Shown one piece after another: positions 36,101 to 47,600 of a DNA stretch of 64,000 bases (its first letter is position 1; the number at the start of each line of letters is the position of its first letter). Below the pieces are notes generated by a model that was given only the letters and a program-made list of their open reading frames with translations, did not search any database and was not told the DNA's origin. Location: positions 2,995,937-3,059,936 of the forward strand of contig NC_071334.1 of assembly GCF_027744825.2 (NCBI RefSeq), read 5' to 3'. Origin of the DNA: Synchiropus splendidus. Its lineage: Eukaryota; Chordata; Actinopteri; Syngnathiformes; Callionymidae. The position numbers were made by a program, and so were the translations under genes.

Positions 36101-39100
36101 ATCCATCGGTAAATCCAGAGCTTCGTCTTGTGACTCAGCAAGGTGAAGGTCTCTCTGCTGATGGGACTCCTCTCTTGCTTTCCACTAGGGATGGGTGACA
36201 ACTTTTTGCCCAAAACAGTTTCCACGATGACAATTCTGCATCTCAAAATTCGATAAACATGTGGCTCACTCGCTGTGTTGGACTTGCATCCATGAACATG
36301 ATGAGACCGTGACGCTCTCCAGCTCCGCGGCGTTTGACAGCCGTGTGACAGTTGTGGAGATTTTGGTGGACTTTATTAACATATTTTTCATACAGGGAAC
36401 CTTTGATCATGACACTGGTGGACTCTGAGTCTCTGGATTCCTGTTTATTTTATAAGATGGAGTGGTCCTGATAGGCTCTCTGACACGGTCGTCTGCCTTG
36501 GTTCACATCAGCACATGCAGGTCTCCCGCTGAGGTGGGGCCTCGGCCAAACACCCTGGTGATAATAGTAGGATATTGGACGAACCTCCCCTCCGGTATTG
36601 GCGCCGGCGACCTGTTCGGGTTAGGGTTCAGTGATCACGGACACACTCTCACAGGCAGCGCTAATGTTACAACCTGGCATCAGTTAGGGACCATCAACAA
36701 ATTCTGATTCGGTCAAAGTATCAGTTCCATAAGGCAATGAAAAGTAGGGAGTTCTAACAGTGACATGCATGTTTTTTTTTTTTTGGATGTGACATGCATT
36801 TTCTTTAGCCAAAGATAGCAGTTATCTCCAGCGGTATGTCGAAATATTTTATTATGTCATGATAAATTTTATCTCATAATAAATTTTATCTCATAATAAT
36901 TTGTATGTCGAGATCATTTTTATCTCGTGATAAATGTTGATGATCTCAAGATAACTATAAACATAAACAAGCACTGCTGTTAAAGACAAACTACACTGAT
37001 AGGTTTCATCATAAAACATTTTGAAGAGAGACTGTAGTGTGCAACACATGGAATACGATGAAAATGCATTTATCGCTCATCCCTGCTTTCCACCGACTTT
37101 GTTCTGGTTTGGCTCCCGCAGAGTTCTGCTCAGCAGGTTCCAGCCAACTGCGTGATCAAGAGAGAGGAGGAGAAGTGTCTGGAGATGATGACCTCCAAGC
37201 ACCCTGCCAATGACCCGGACTTTCCAGGTGCTCTTCCCTGTTTGCAGCAGCTGTATTTGAGTGAACTGAAGTTAGGGCAGGGAGGAACATCAGGTTTACC
37301 GTCCTCCTCGACTTAGTTTCAACTTAGTTTCAACATCAAATTCTCACTACTGCCTGATAAAAGCAGAGACTTCATTGAACAGACCGAATGGTTTCTTTCT
37401 GAAAACGTGGATAGAAAGTCGCCAGGTTTTTGAGCTGCTGTACAAGGCTTTTGTGTTCGGCCATCTTGTTTTCACTATCGCTGAAATGTGGTTCTAGTTT
37501 ACACTTGAAGTAACTCTGACCAATACATTTGAGTAAATATTTCAAGTCAAGGCCATTGAATTAGCACTGCAACATTATTGCATTTTTTTTTTTTACTTTT
37601 TTTAAGTGAAGACAACTAAAAACTAAACTAAAACAAAAAATAAATACTATTAGGTCAATGTTTTAGAGTTTGTCAGCAGGTCTGTGGCAACACTCCACTT
37701 AGCAACGTGGAGACTTGACTGGGTGATGACTTGACAAGATGAGATGGGACTCAACCAGACTGTTACTTGACTTGACTGGAGACTTGACAACAAGATGAGA
37801 TGATGACTTGACAAGACAGGACTCGACCAGACTGTAACTTGACTCAACGTGGTGACAGGCCTTGTGCAGACTGTTACTTGACCCGGAGACTTGACGTGGC
37901 ATGATGACTTGTCCAGACTGTTACTTGACCTGGAGACTTGAGGTGGCACGATGACTTGTCCAGACTGTTACTTGACCTATAGAAATGACGTGGCACGATG
38001 ACTTGACCAGACTGTTACTTGACTTGACGTGGTGATTTCACTTGTCGGCAAGATGAGACAATGACTTGACTAGCTGAGACAGGCCTTGTGCAGACTGTTA
38101 CTTGACCCGGAGACTTGACGTGGCACGATGACTTGTCCAGACTGTTACTTGACCTGGAGACTTGATGTGGCACGATGACTTGTCCAGACTGTTACTTGAC
38201 CTGGAGACTTCATGGGGCACGATGACTTGTCCAGACTGTTACTTGACCTGGAGACTTGACGTGGCATGATGACTTGTCCAGACTGTTACTTGACCTGGAG
38301 ACTTGATGGGGCACGATGACTTGTCCAGACTGTTACTTGACCTGGAGACTTGAGGTGGCACGATGACTTGTCCAGACTGTTACTTGACCTGGAGACTTGA
38401 AGTGGCATGATGACTTGTCCAGACTGTTACTTGACCTGGAGACTTGACGTGGCACGATGACTTGTCCAGACTGTTACTTGACCTGGAGACTTGACGTGGC
38501 ACGATGACTTGTCCAGACTGTTACTTGACCTGGAGACTTGATGTGGCATGATGACTTGTCCAGACTGTTACTTGACCTGGAGACTTGATGGGGCACGATG
38601 ACTTGTCCAGACTGTTACTTGACCTGGAGACTTGACGTGGCACGATGACTTGTCCAGACTGTTACTTGACCTGGAGACTTGAAGTGGCACGATGACTTGT
38701 CCAGACTGTTACTTGACCTGGAGACTTGATGGGGCACAATGACTTGTCCAGACTGTTACTTGACCTGGAGACTTGATGGGGCACGATGACTTGTCCAGAC
38801 TGTTACTTGACCTGGAGACTTCATGGGGCACGATGACTTGTCCAGACTGTTACTTGACCTGGAGACTTGACGTGGCACGATGACTTGTCCAGACTGTTAC
38901 TAGACTTGACGTGGTGATTTCACTTGTCGGCAAGATGAGACAATGACTTCTCTCCCAACTCTGTGACTCTCAGCAATGACAAGCTAAACGCAGACGAACT
39001 TGTCTTTGGAGGGCGTGTGACAAGAAGGAAAGTCAGGGCTGACAGCACCATGTGACCCTCTGTTGCAGGCTGCACGTTCATGTGGGATAACCTGACGTGT

Positions 39101-42100
39101 TGGCAGCCAGCCAGGTTCGGCCAGGTGGTGGAGGTCAACTGTCCAGAACTCTTTTCTCAATTCATGAGCGAGGAAGACTACGGTGAGTTCGCCCATCTGA
39201 TAGATTCACCTGAGGGATTTTTGCTGCAGCCACTTCCTGATGAAGGTGCTTGTGTGCGCTGAATGTGCTCAGAGATCGCCAAGGTCAGCCGGAACTGCAC
39301 CGAGTCCGGCTGGTCCGAGACCTATCCTCACTATGTGGACGCCTGTCTGTTCAACGAAGAAGGCAACCCGGTGCGTCCCACTCTGCTTCCCTCTGTGGGC
39401 GTCCTCACCCTGCCAAACTGTAACCCAGGTTCTGCTCTGTGCCCAGGACTTGTTCTTCGTGTCGGTGAAAGCCCTGTACACGGTCGGCTACAGCACGTCT
39501 CTGATCTCCCTCACCACCGCCATGGTCATCCTCTGCAGGTTCAGGTGGGAGTGCGGTCCGTTCTTGTCCGTAGCCAGTGGGCTCCTTACAAAGCAGGAAA
39601 GCACGAGTGAATACACTGCAAAAAAGGTGTTCTCCAAATTTAAGATTTTAACAATGATATCAAGCAGGAAAGTGCTTGATAGTCGTGAAACTATCTTATA
39701 TTTTTCTTGTCAGGTCTTCTTGAAACAAGGACTAGAAGTATATGGTGAAAGTGTGTAACCTAGAAATAAGCACCAGATGCTGAATTCTTGATAATAAGTC
39801 CTTGAAATGAACCTGAAAAGTGAAGTATTGAAACTAGATTCAAACGTATATTACTCAAAGAGAGTCTCTCTATGAAGACTAGAAACAAGATGATGCCAAA
39901 ATAACCGGGAAACACCTGGTTAGTTTCGGTAAAACAAAGTCATCATGAAACAAGTATTTTTCAAAAAACATAATGCAAGAAAAGGACATCAAACATAGAC
40001 TGGCATGCTGCAAGAGGCAGCCTGGATCGCTATAAAGTACTAAATTTAAGCATTAAACATCGATCTTTATACAGTGAGACAAATGACTGTGTGATGATGA
40101 CTTGTGATATGTCTGTATCTCAACATGCTTGGAACTAAGAGCAATGATAAACACTTGGATGAAGCATTAAGTTTTATTTTGGTGATGTAAAGTGTCATAT
40201 TTTACCAGCTACTTACCACATTTTACGATTTCCTATCTGTTGCAGACAAAAAAAAAAAGTTCATGCTTGAAATAAGATTTTAGTGAGAAGTCCAAAACCA
40301 GAAATAAGAAGTCCACGCTTAAAATAAGATATAAAAAATCTATTAATTATCTTGCCACATCATTTGCAGTGCAGTGAAGGTGCGCCCTCATGATCCAGAT
40401 GACTGTGTGATAGCTCTGTTTCTAAGTAACAACACCGGGGGAAGGATTCCTCATGGTGAAGCCTTCTGGAGCTTTCATCGATCCTGTTCAATTCTATTAC
40501 AAGCTGCGCTCCACTCCATACTGCTTCTGGCCTGTTGAATGGATCGATCACGCGGGTGTTTGTGGCTCTCCGCAGGAAGCTCCACTGCACGCGGAACTTC
40601 ATCCATATGAACCTGTTTGTGTCCTTCATGCTGCGAGCCATTTCTGTCTTCATCAAGGACGGCGTGCTGTACGCTCAGGAGGACAGCGATCACTGCTTCC
40701 TGCACACCGTGAGTGGCGAGCCGCCTGCCCGACTCCCCTCCACGTTCTCAGCGCTCCCCCTCTCCTCAGGTGGAGTGTCGAGCCGTGATGGTGTTCTTCC
40801 ACTACTGCGTCCTCTCCAACTACTTCTGGCTCTTCATCGAGGGTCTCTACCTCTTCACGCTCCTGGTGGAGACCTTCTTCCCGGAGAAACGCTACTTCTA
40901 CTGGTACATCATCATCGGCTGGGGTGAGGCTTCTGGCGCGTCAGGAGTGTTTTAACTGGACTTCAACAGAGGTTTTATTGTGACCAACAGGAGCCCCAAC
41001 ACTGTGTGTGACCGTCTGGTCCGTGCTGCGGCTGCACTATGATGACATGGGGTGAGTTGGAACAAACGCCACCTGCAGTGTCGGAGCTGAACAAATATTG
41101 TAGTCCGTGGTGCGGTGCTTCATTCGAACATTTCGATCCATAGCTCAGAACTTGGAACCCATCAAAGTCGTGTATGATGGGTTGACGTCTTGATGTTTCA
41201 TGAAACAGCGTCCTGATTTTCAGAGGCCACCACCGCTGTAAAATGTTTGGACTTGAACAACTAATGCATTGAAACCTCACATCATGTCTAAACCCAGAGC
41301 GTCATCTGGTGTCTCATGATACCTCATCTAACCGTCACTAGTTCCACAGTAAACCTGGAGAAGCGTGTTTGATAAGAGTATCGTCCAGGTGTTTTCTACC
41401 GAGCAGCCTGGTGGTCTCCCCACCATCAATTCCCGTCGCAAATGTGAGAAAGTGCGTGAAACATCATGTTCAACAAAAATAAAATCGACTTATTGAGTGG
41501 CATCTGGACACTCATGGTCCCCACAGACTCTGCACTTCATTCGCCGCTGAATCTCAGGAGCACTTTGACTCACAAGAGCCGGCGACTTGGAGTCGTATGA
41601 ATACTGATTCATGATCCCCAACATGAACAGCAAAAGCAGTCATGACAAACCCACGAAGACAGGACATGATAAGGAATCCTCCTGCGCTCGTATTTGGCTG
41701 AACCTTCTCTCTGAATGAATTGAAAGGCTGTTTCACACCTGCACGTCTCTCATTCTAACATCAACAAGGAGCTGTTGTGGATTTCACATTTGTAACAGAT
41801 GATGGGGGAGACACCTGAGAGTAGCAATAGCAGCGTGTGTTGCGATCCAACACGTATCGACTTGTGTTGGAGGCTTCGGGATGAATTGTGCAATCTAATA
41901 TTATTGGGTTGCTCAGTGAAGAAGCCAATGAGAGCCTTCTGATCCCAGAACTGCTCACCTGCCTCTATTTGTCTCCATTCTTCACGTTGCTGACATGAAG
42001 CCGTCAAATTCAATATTGAGATAAACTGTGAATTGGTCTCTCGCAGCTGCTGGGACTTGAACGACAACGCCGCAATCTGGTGGGTGATCAAGGGACCGGT

Positions 42101-44488
42101 TCTGGCGTCCATCATGGTGCGTAGAAACCTACTGTACGGACCAGCTGATCATGGTCTCACTGACTCCCCTCCGGTTTTGCAGGTCAACTTTGTCCTCTTC
42201 ATCGGGATCATCGTCATCCTGGTCCAGAAGCTCCAGTCACCGGACATCGGAGGGAACGAGTCCAGCATTTACCTGTGAGCAGCTGCTTATTCTTTTCAAT
42301 TTCAAATGTTATTTTCAATATACTTAGCACAATGAAGTCCAATTTCTTCATGAACTGTCAAGCTGCACTGGACTTGTTGAAGTGTTTTGTTTGATATGCT
42401 TGGTCTGAGAGAGGTGTCGCCGATATGTGGCTCACGGTGTGATGCTTGTGTGTGGAACAGGAGGCTGGCTCGCTCCACGCTGCTGCTGATTCCTCTTTTC
42501 GGGATCCACTACACTGTGTTTGCGTTCTCCCCCGAGCACATCAGCAAGAGAGAACGCCTCGTGTTCGAGCTCGGACTCGGCTCATTCCAGGTGACCCAGC
42601 CTAGAAAGTCAGCTACTTTGCCACTTGTTTTCAACACTTGAAATCATCCTCAACCACTTTTCGGCTGCTGATGTTCAGGGAGTCATTGGAACCTTCAGTT
42701 TATTCTGGCCGGAGGATGAAAGGCAACAGATACAAGCCAGCTGGAAACACTCAAGAGAGTAAACCATGTCACAGCTCAACCTCTAGCCAAGCTCGACAGC
42801 CCAGATCTTTTATCCCAGTCTGGGCTCAGCATGTTGCTGCCTTGTGGTGGAGCTCCCGCTCCTCCAGCCGGAGAAAAGAAATGGGCCTTGTTTTACTAGC
42901 CACGGGCCAACAATGAAACGGCTGCCTTATTTTCAGAGCACAGTAGGTGGCGCTCTCAGTTCACAAATGGCCGTTGGTTTCATTGACATGGTTGTTCAAA
43001 TCCCCAAACTTTAAAGCAGGGACACTGCCTTCAACGATGGGTCTCCCCATTGCTTTAGCACAGGCCCGGCCAACCCTCGGCTCCTGCGCCGCATGCGGCT
43101 CTTTACCCAGTTTCATGTGGCTCTTCACCACATTGAGCTGCGAAAACTAATCGATATTGGTTGAAATCGTTGAATAGCATTTAACTTTGAGATGTAACTA
43201 GTGTGCCTCGCAAGCCCCCCAAATTCAATGGCAATGAGAGTCGAAGTCCTCAAACTTGGATCGTCATCAGATCCACACTTGTCATGACCTAAACTAAACG
43301 TACGGTTTCGCGTATTATTCATCGTTGATGGCCGTGAATTCTGTTGAATTCAGTGGAGGCAAGAGTCCACACGATACCCTCCAGTCTGCAGCTTTGCTCA
43401 CACTAACAGACCGGCGCCACGTGATATATATACAAATGAAATAAATTGCGCCCACATTTCTATCTGTACCGCTTGATATTTTGGAGAGCATCATGGTAAA
43501 ATGAATTTTAAAAACAGATGCTATACTGCCGCTAAGTTACGTGACCAGCTGTTCAGGTGAAGCCTCACAGCCTGACATGTTTGTAGCACGTGGCCCTTCT
43601 CAGCAACACTGTGAAACAATGTGGCTCTCAGCCTCTGACTGGTTGGTCGCCCCAGCTTCAGCAGCATAGGCGTCCCGCTGCGATGGGATTTTCCCAGCAT
43701 AGAAAGTGGGATTTGTCGAGTCATGGCAGGGTTTTCGGCTGTTTTTGTCGACATAGAGCGCTTCCTGACTGTCCGTTATAGGCTAGACCGTAAAGGTCAT
43801 TCCTCGGAGATGAAGGATGGACCTCCCCCGAACACCTCCTGCGACCTGGCATCATGACATTTTCTCCCCGGGATTAAAAGCCAGCACTTTTTTTGCCATG
43901 AATCATTGCATACATTCCACTGCACATCACAGTTCCAGTCAGGATAATTCGACAGTAACAGATGATGCAGGTCCATGTGCTGGCGTGTATTTATGTCCCG
44001 GCAACAGATAAGTGGTTTAGGATGAGTCAATAGCCAACAGTTGAATGCCTAGATCTGATGTTGGTTGTTGTCGTCCCAGGGCTTCGTGGTCGCCGTCCTC
44101 TACTGCTTCCTGAACGGAGAGGTAACTTTCTTCTCTGGCCTTGTTACTAGATGCACTGTTTAGTGAGAAGTTTACTGCGGAGGCAACATTAATAAGAAGC
44201 TGTTATAGATTAGAGTCAGAGGTCAGGGAGATACAGAGGACCATCTTCTCCTTCCAGCGAGGTCCATTAATAATGACCTTGTGAAGTATCTCCCTCAAGG
44301 TGCAGTCGGAGATCAAGAGGAAATGGCGCAGCTGGACGGTGAACAGGTACTTTGCTGTGGACCTGAAGCACCGACATCCTTCGCTGGCGAGCAGTGGAGT
44401 CAACGGGGGGACGCAGCTCTCCATCCTCAGCAAGAGCAGCTCGCAGATCCGCATGTCCAGCCTGCAGGCCGAGAGTCCAGCCACCTGA
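33101..44488 (+). CDS. adcyap1r1: PACAP type I receptor PAC1 (class B GPCR)
   Basis: Thirteen coding exons with correct GT/AG borders and phases: 33101-33160, 37122-37227, 39069-39182, 39273-39370, 39447-39544, 40576-40708, 40770-40923, 40991-41051, 42047-42116, 42183-42274, 42461-42590, 44080-44121, 44300-44488; 448 aa. Residues 1-20 are a signal peptide. The hormone-binding domain (about 21-126) has the seven conserved cysteines, MWDNLTCW and [15 protein letters not shown]. Seven transmembrane helices follow, with class B motifs [34 protein letters not shown] and [18 protein letters not shown]. The tail [20 protein letters not shown] is nearly identical to mammalian PAC1. It acts at the plasma membrane as Gs/Gq-coupled receptor for PACAP. 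The ATG at 33101 is preceded directly by an in-frame TGA. The extracellular domain lacks the 21-residue insert of the long mammalian form. Which teleost duplicate (a or b) it is cannot be decided here. Confidence 0.97.
33272..33285 (-). promoter_or_regulatory. CTCF-type motif in PAC1 intron 1
   Basis: Reversed CCACCAGATGGCGC, a perfect match to the CTCF core, 112 bp after the first coding exon. It is not within a recognisable palindromic copy. Confidence 0.45.
34096..34393. mobile_element. non-autonomous hAT element with exact 8-bp target duplication
   Basis: The 298-bp element starts CAGGGGCCTCTAACCTGTGG and ends GTGTCCGACCACTG. It is flanked by identical CTCTAAAT at 34088-34095 and 34394-34401. 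No transposase. In the first coding intron of adcyap1r1. Confidence 0.85.
34432..35340. repeat. tandem duplication, two copies of about 464 bp
   Basis: GCTATGGCTTAATGTTG, ACTGAAATTATTCCACTAG, TACTGGTAGTTGC and GACTGAATACGCAGC occur in the same order in both halves, offset by 464 bp (34444 vs 34908). AT-rich intron sequence. Confidence 0.85.
35655..36160 (-). mobile_element. LINE 3' fragment (Rex1-like), C-terminal ORF part
   Basis: The minus strand encodes [14 protein letters not shown], then frame-disrupted [79 protein letters not shown] and [14 protein letters not shown]. This is the C-terminal segment of the LINE at 53580-55022. The element is 5' truncated and lies in an intron of adcyap1r1 in antisense orientation. 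Confidence 0.85.
36186..37085. mobile_element. non-autonomous hAT-like element (900 bp) with exact 8-bp target duplication
   Basis: Starts TAGGGATGGGTGAC and ends CGCTCATCCCTG. Flanked by CTTTCCAC at 36178-36185 and 37086-37093. An inverted relative lies at 13091-14480. A block rich in TATCTCGTGATAA-like motifs (36765-36970) is nested inside. The right flank is only 36 bp from the exon at 37122. No transposase. Confidence 0.85.
37705..38945. repeat. GACTTGA-type minisatellite (array C), 47-bp units
   Basis: About 20 copies of a 47-bp unit (GGCACGATGACTTGTCCAGA, CTGTTACTTGACCTGGAGAC, TTGACGT with TTGATGG variants) with high internal identity. A longer flanking unit (GGTGATTTCACTTGTCGGCA) recurs near 38032 and 38911. 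In the intron before PAC1 exon 39069-39182. Confidence 0.95.
39612..40378. mobile_element. MITE-like element with CACTGCAAA termini
   Basis: CACTGCAAAAAAGGTG on the left and CATTTGCAGTG on the right form inverted ends of a non-coding, AT-rich block of about 765 bp with repeated GAAATAAG motifs. No exact target duplication is clear. Confidence 0.55.
41170..41342. mobile_element. palindromic element copy with degraded CTCF motifs
   Basis: TTTCATGAAACAGCGTCCTG and TTTTCAGAGGCCAC on the left; CAGAGCGTCATCTGGTGTC and CATGATACCTCATC on the right. Same family as 145-352; the motif cores are mutated. Confidence 0.65.
43061..43655. mobile_element. non-autonomous hAT-like element
   Basis: 595 bp, starting CAGGCCCGGCCAACC and ending GGTTGGTCGCCCCAG (inverted ends). 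Flanks CTTTAGCA (43053-43060) and CTTCAGCA (43656-43663) are a one-mismatch 8-bp duplication. Its 3' half is shared with 60951-61250. In the intron between PAC1 exons ending 42590 and starting 44080. Confidence 0.75.
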
Positions 44489-44652
44489 GCGGCGCCGGCG
44501 ACCCACCCGCGTCCAATGACCTCAAACCCACCATCCTCCCCATGACCGACCTCAGCAACCCGTACCTCAACCCGTACCCAAACCCATACCCGGACGAGAC
44601 CATCGTAGAGACCCAACTCAACTCCAGCGATCCGGAGCAGCCTCTAGTCTGA
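44489..44652 (+). other. coding-like open frame beyond the PAC1 stop (-1 frame)
   Basis: In the -1 frame relative to PAC1 the sequence stays open through the terminal exon to a TGA at 44650-44652. After the PAC1 stop, its codons end almost always in C or G ([42 protein letters not shown]). The in-frame run GGGGGG at 44405-44410 is where a one-base slip would join the two frames. Whether it is ever translated is unknown; an ancestral longer tail or a 12-bp repeat with chance codon bias are alternatives. Confidence 0.3.
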
Positions 44653-47600
44653 CCCGCCTCTCCCTGGACTCAGGGCATGTGCACAAGGCGTCGCCGCGCT
44701 TGTAAATATCGTGTTCGTGAAAATCAGTCTGGTACGTCAGTGTCTGCGGTGTTTCTCAGAGGAACCGGCCCCGCGGTCGAGGGTGGGGCGGCGCCACGAC
44801 TGCTACACGGTGTTTCCGCGTTGGGACGAGCTGCGTCCTAAAAGTGTTTTATCTTGTGAAAGTGGGGTTTGACGTGTCACTCAAAATGGCGTGCTAAGAG
44901 CTTCGTTAAACCTGAAAAGTATCTATATTTGCTCAGTCTTGACAGTGATGTGTTCCGCTGCGTTTTACGTGTTTCCAGAAGTCTGAGCTCGTCCGAATCT
45001 AGCCGGAGAGGTGTCTCCAATGACCTTCACATTCTGTCCATGATGATCAACAAGATTCCTGTTCAACAACACCAGTCTTGTGAGGTCGAGTTAGTGTTAT
45101 GACTCCCGGGATGCTTGTAGTACTCATATCTGCCACTGGAATGTGCTGCATCTCAAGCAGACCAGGAAGTTCAATGGCCCGAGTAGCAAGCTCTTATGCT
45201 CAGATAAGATGGGTCTTTCACACAGGACATGTTTCGGGTATTTTTGTGGCCTTCTCTTCAGCATTGATCTCAAGTTTTGGAAGTTCATATTGACGTTTCA
45301 GACTCCGGTTGAGCTAGAAAGTGGTGCTGTGTTTCTAACCAAACAAGAAATAACTGGGAATCTCATAGACTTTTCAAGGGTTCGAACCAGTGACCAGTGT
45401 GAGTCCACCTTTGAACCCACCTGGTTCACTCTTTATCACGATAAACGGAGAAGTGAAGTCAGAAAACGTCTTGTAGACACTTTGTTTACATATGTGTTGG
45501 GTTCTAACTGACTCAAATATCGTAAACATCCCGGGAGTGAAGTGATTCCACACAGCGGACGTATTTGTATGGCAAGTTGTGCTAAATGCTAACATGCTAA
45601 ATTAAATTAAATCCATTCAGGAAATCCATTCCACAGTTTGCAGTGAGCTTGCAAATAGATATTCCAGCAACATGACGCTCAGACTCAGCTCAAGGCTGAA
45701 ATGTAAAGACTAAGTGATGTCACCACGGTTACAATAGCACAACAAAAAAGCTCCCACACCTCCTACTTGAGGATTACTGTCGTCTAAGAGTCTAAGGGCC
45801 ATGGAACAAGGGCCAGTGTGGGACGACCTGTTTGCTGGAGCCTGTTTTCCAAACTAGTTTAGAAGTGATCCTCATGCAATTTTAAGCCTGGTGCACCACT
45901 GACCTTTCTACGGCGCAGACCGCACCACTGCACCCGCGGCTTGTGGATAAACAGGATCTATTTTCCTTCTTAGATTTATATCATGAAACAGTATTTCAGG
46001 GCTGATGAAACTGTATCAGGTCAGTAGATGGCAATCTTGGTTTAGAAAGCATGTGAGGTTTCACTGAATTAGTTGTTGAAGTCCAAACATCACTAGTGTA
46101 TACGGCATTAAGTAATGAGGATTGACAGCTACTAAAACAAAATAAACAAGTCAAGCACATGATAGCAGTGGCAGAAAGGAAGAAATAAATATGTGAAATA
46201 GTGGGGTATAGCAGCTACCTGCCTTAGCACGGATTGAAATCGCGCGAGGAAGCTTCCTTCTCACGATGGGGTCCATCAGCAGGTGGCTCCAGGAGGGCCA
46301 GAGGGCCACGTGAATCGTATGATGAACAAGGGCTACTGGTGTGTTCCAGTTAGAAGTGGGAAGTCGGAGCTGGGAATGACACGAAATTCAATGCATTCCA
46401 TTTATCAAAGTCGGAAAACAAGATAGTAACAGCCACAAAAGTGATTCCCACATGTGCCTTCCTCAGCGGCTTGATGAATATGCTCCGTATGCGACTTGAA
46501 AACCTGGAGTCGGAAGAAGAAACAGCGATTAGTGCAATGTGTTTGTTTCCTTCTGTCAATTTCATTGGTTTAAAAGCTCTACTTCCTGTTTACATTCGGG
46601 GTAGCCATCTTGGATTGGGGTGGTGAGGATTCTCTGACTTTCCGACTTGGAAAATCCTCCATCAGGTGACAATACCAGGCGCGCAACTGCGAATTTCCTG
46701 ACACACCATAAAACCGGTGAGAGCTTTGAGCTGAAGTTCGCAAACAACCATGACATCAGGAAGGAAATGTGGGCGTGGTCTCCTTCCACCATAGGTTGGG
46801 GTCGTCTGGAGTGTCCAAACCATCCTATGTTTAATGGTTCATGGAAATCAGCTACCGCCGCCTTTGCGTGTTACAGTCCCGGATTTACCGTTTTCATAGG
46901 CGCAATCAGGACGAGCAAATTGAAAAGTTAAAAATTGAAACAGATGAAAGAAACTGCTCCGTCGTGATCCTGGTCCGAAGCAGAAACACCTTGAATGGGC
47001 GAAAGATTCAAGGTTTTGTGCAGTTAAAGTCCCCAACAATTCAGACTCCTGCTGCTCCGATTGCTCTGGTTGTGTTGTGGATCTCACGCATCCCTCAGAC
47101 TCTCCTTTGAAGGTCTCGACTCAGACGTCTCAACGACTGGAACTTCTGCGACTCCCCTTCATCCCACCCTCCACCCGACCCCCCCAAGGATTTGCTTTTC
47201 ATTTTCATTTTGGGTTCCCGTCCGGATCACTCCAGAGAAAGACATTCATGCATGATTCCCGGAGCCAAGGCTGCAGGGGAGAGACTCTGATGGATCAGGG
47301 GTTTGACTCTCGAGTCAAGCCGGGCAGCCGTGAGTACAGAAAATGTCATGAACTGTGACTGAAGTGTCACGACTAAAGAGCTTCTTGCACGACATTCACG
47401 AGTTTACGACGTTGTTGTCCGATTTGTCCGAATGGAAAAATGTGATTTTATAATCTGAATTTGTGTAGAAATGTTTTTTTCTTCTCAGTCAGAAATTGAT
47501 CTGCAAAATGATTCAGGATCTGAAGACGAACACGCCGTAGTTTTGACGTTAGAAAAAAACGTAAAACTTAAATGATTCAATGTCAACTGTCAAGATCAGA

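Noticed and set aside
37650..38945. Possible CRISPR-like array because of regular 47-bp units
   Set aside because: Units are contiguous with no unique spacers, in a vertebrate intron; it is a minisatellite.
45373..45395. GGGTTCGAACC resembling a tRNA T-arm
   Set aside because: No acceptor stem, D-arm or anticodon arm can be folded around it.
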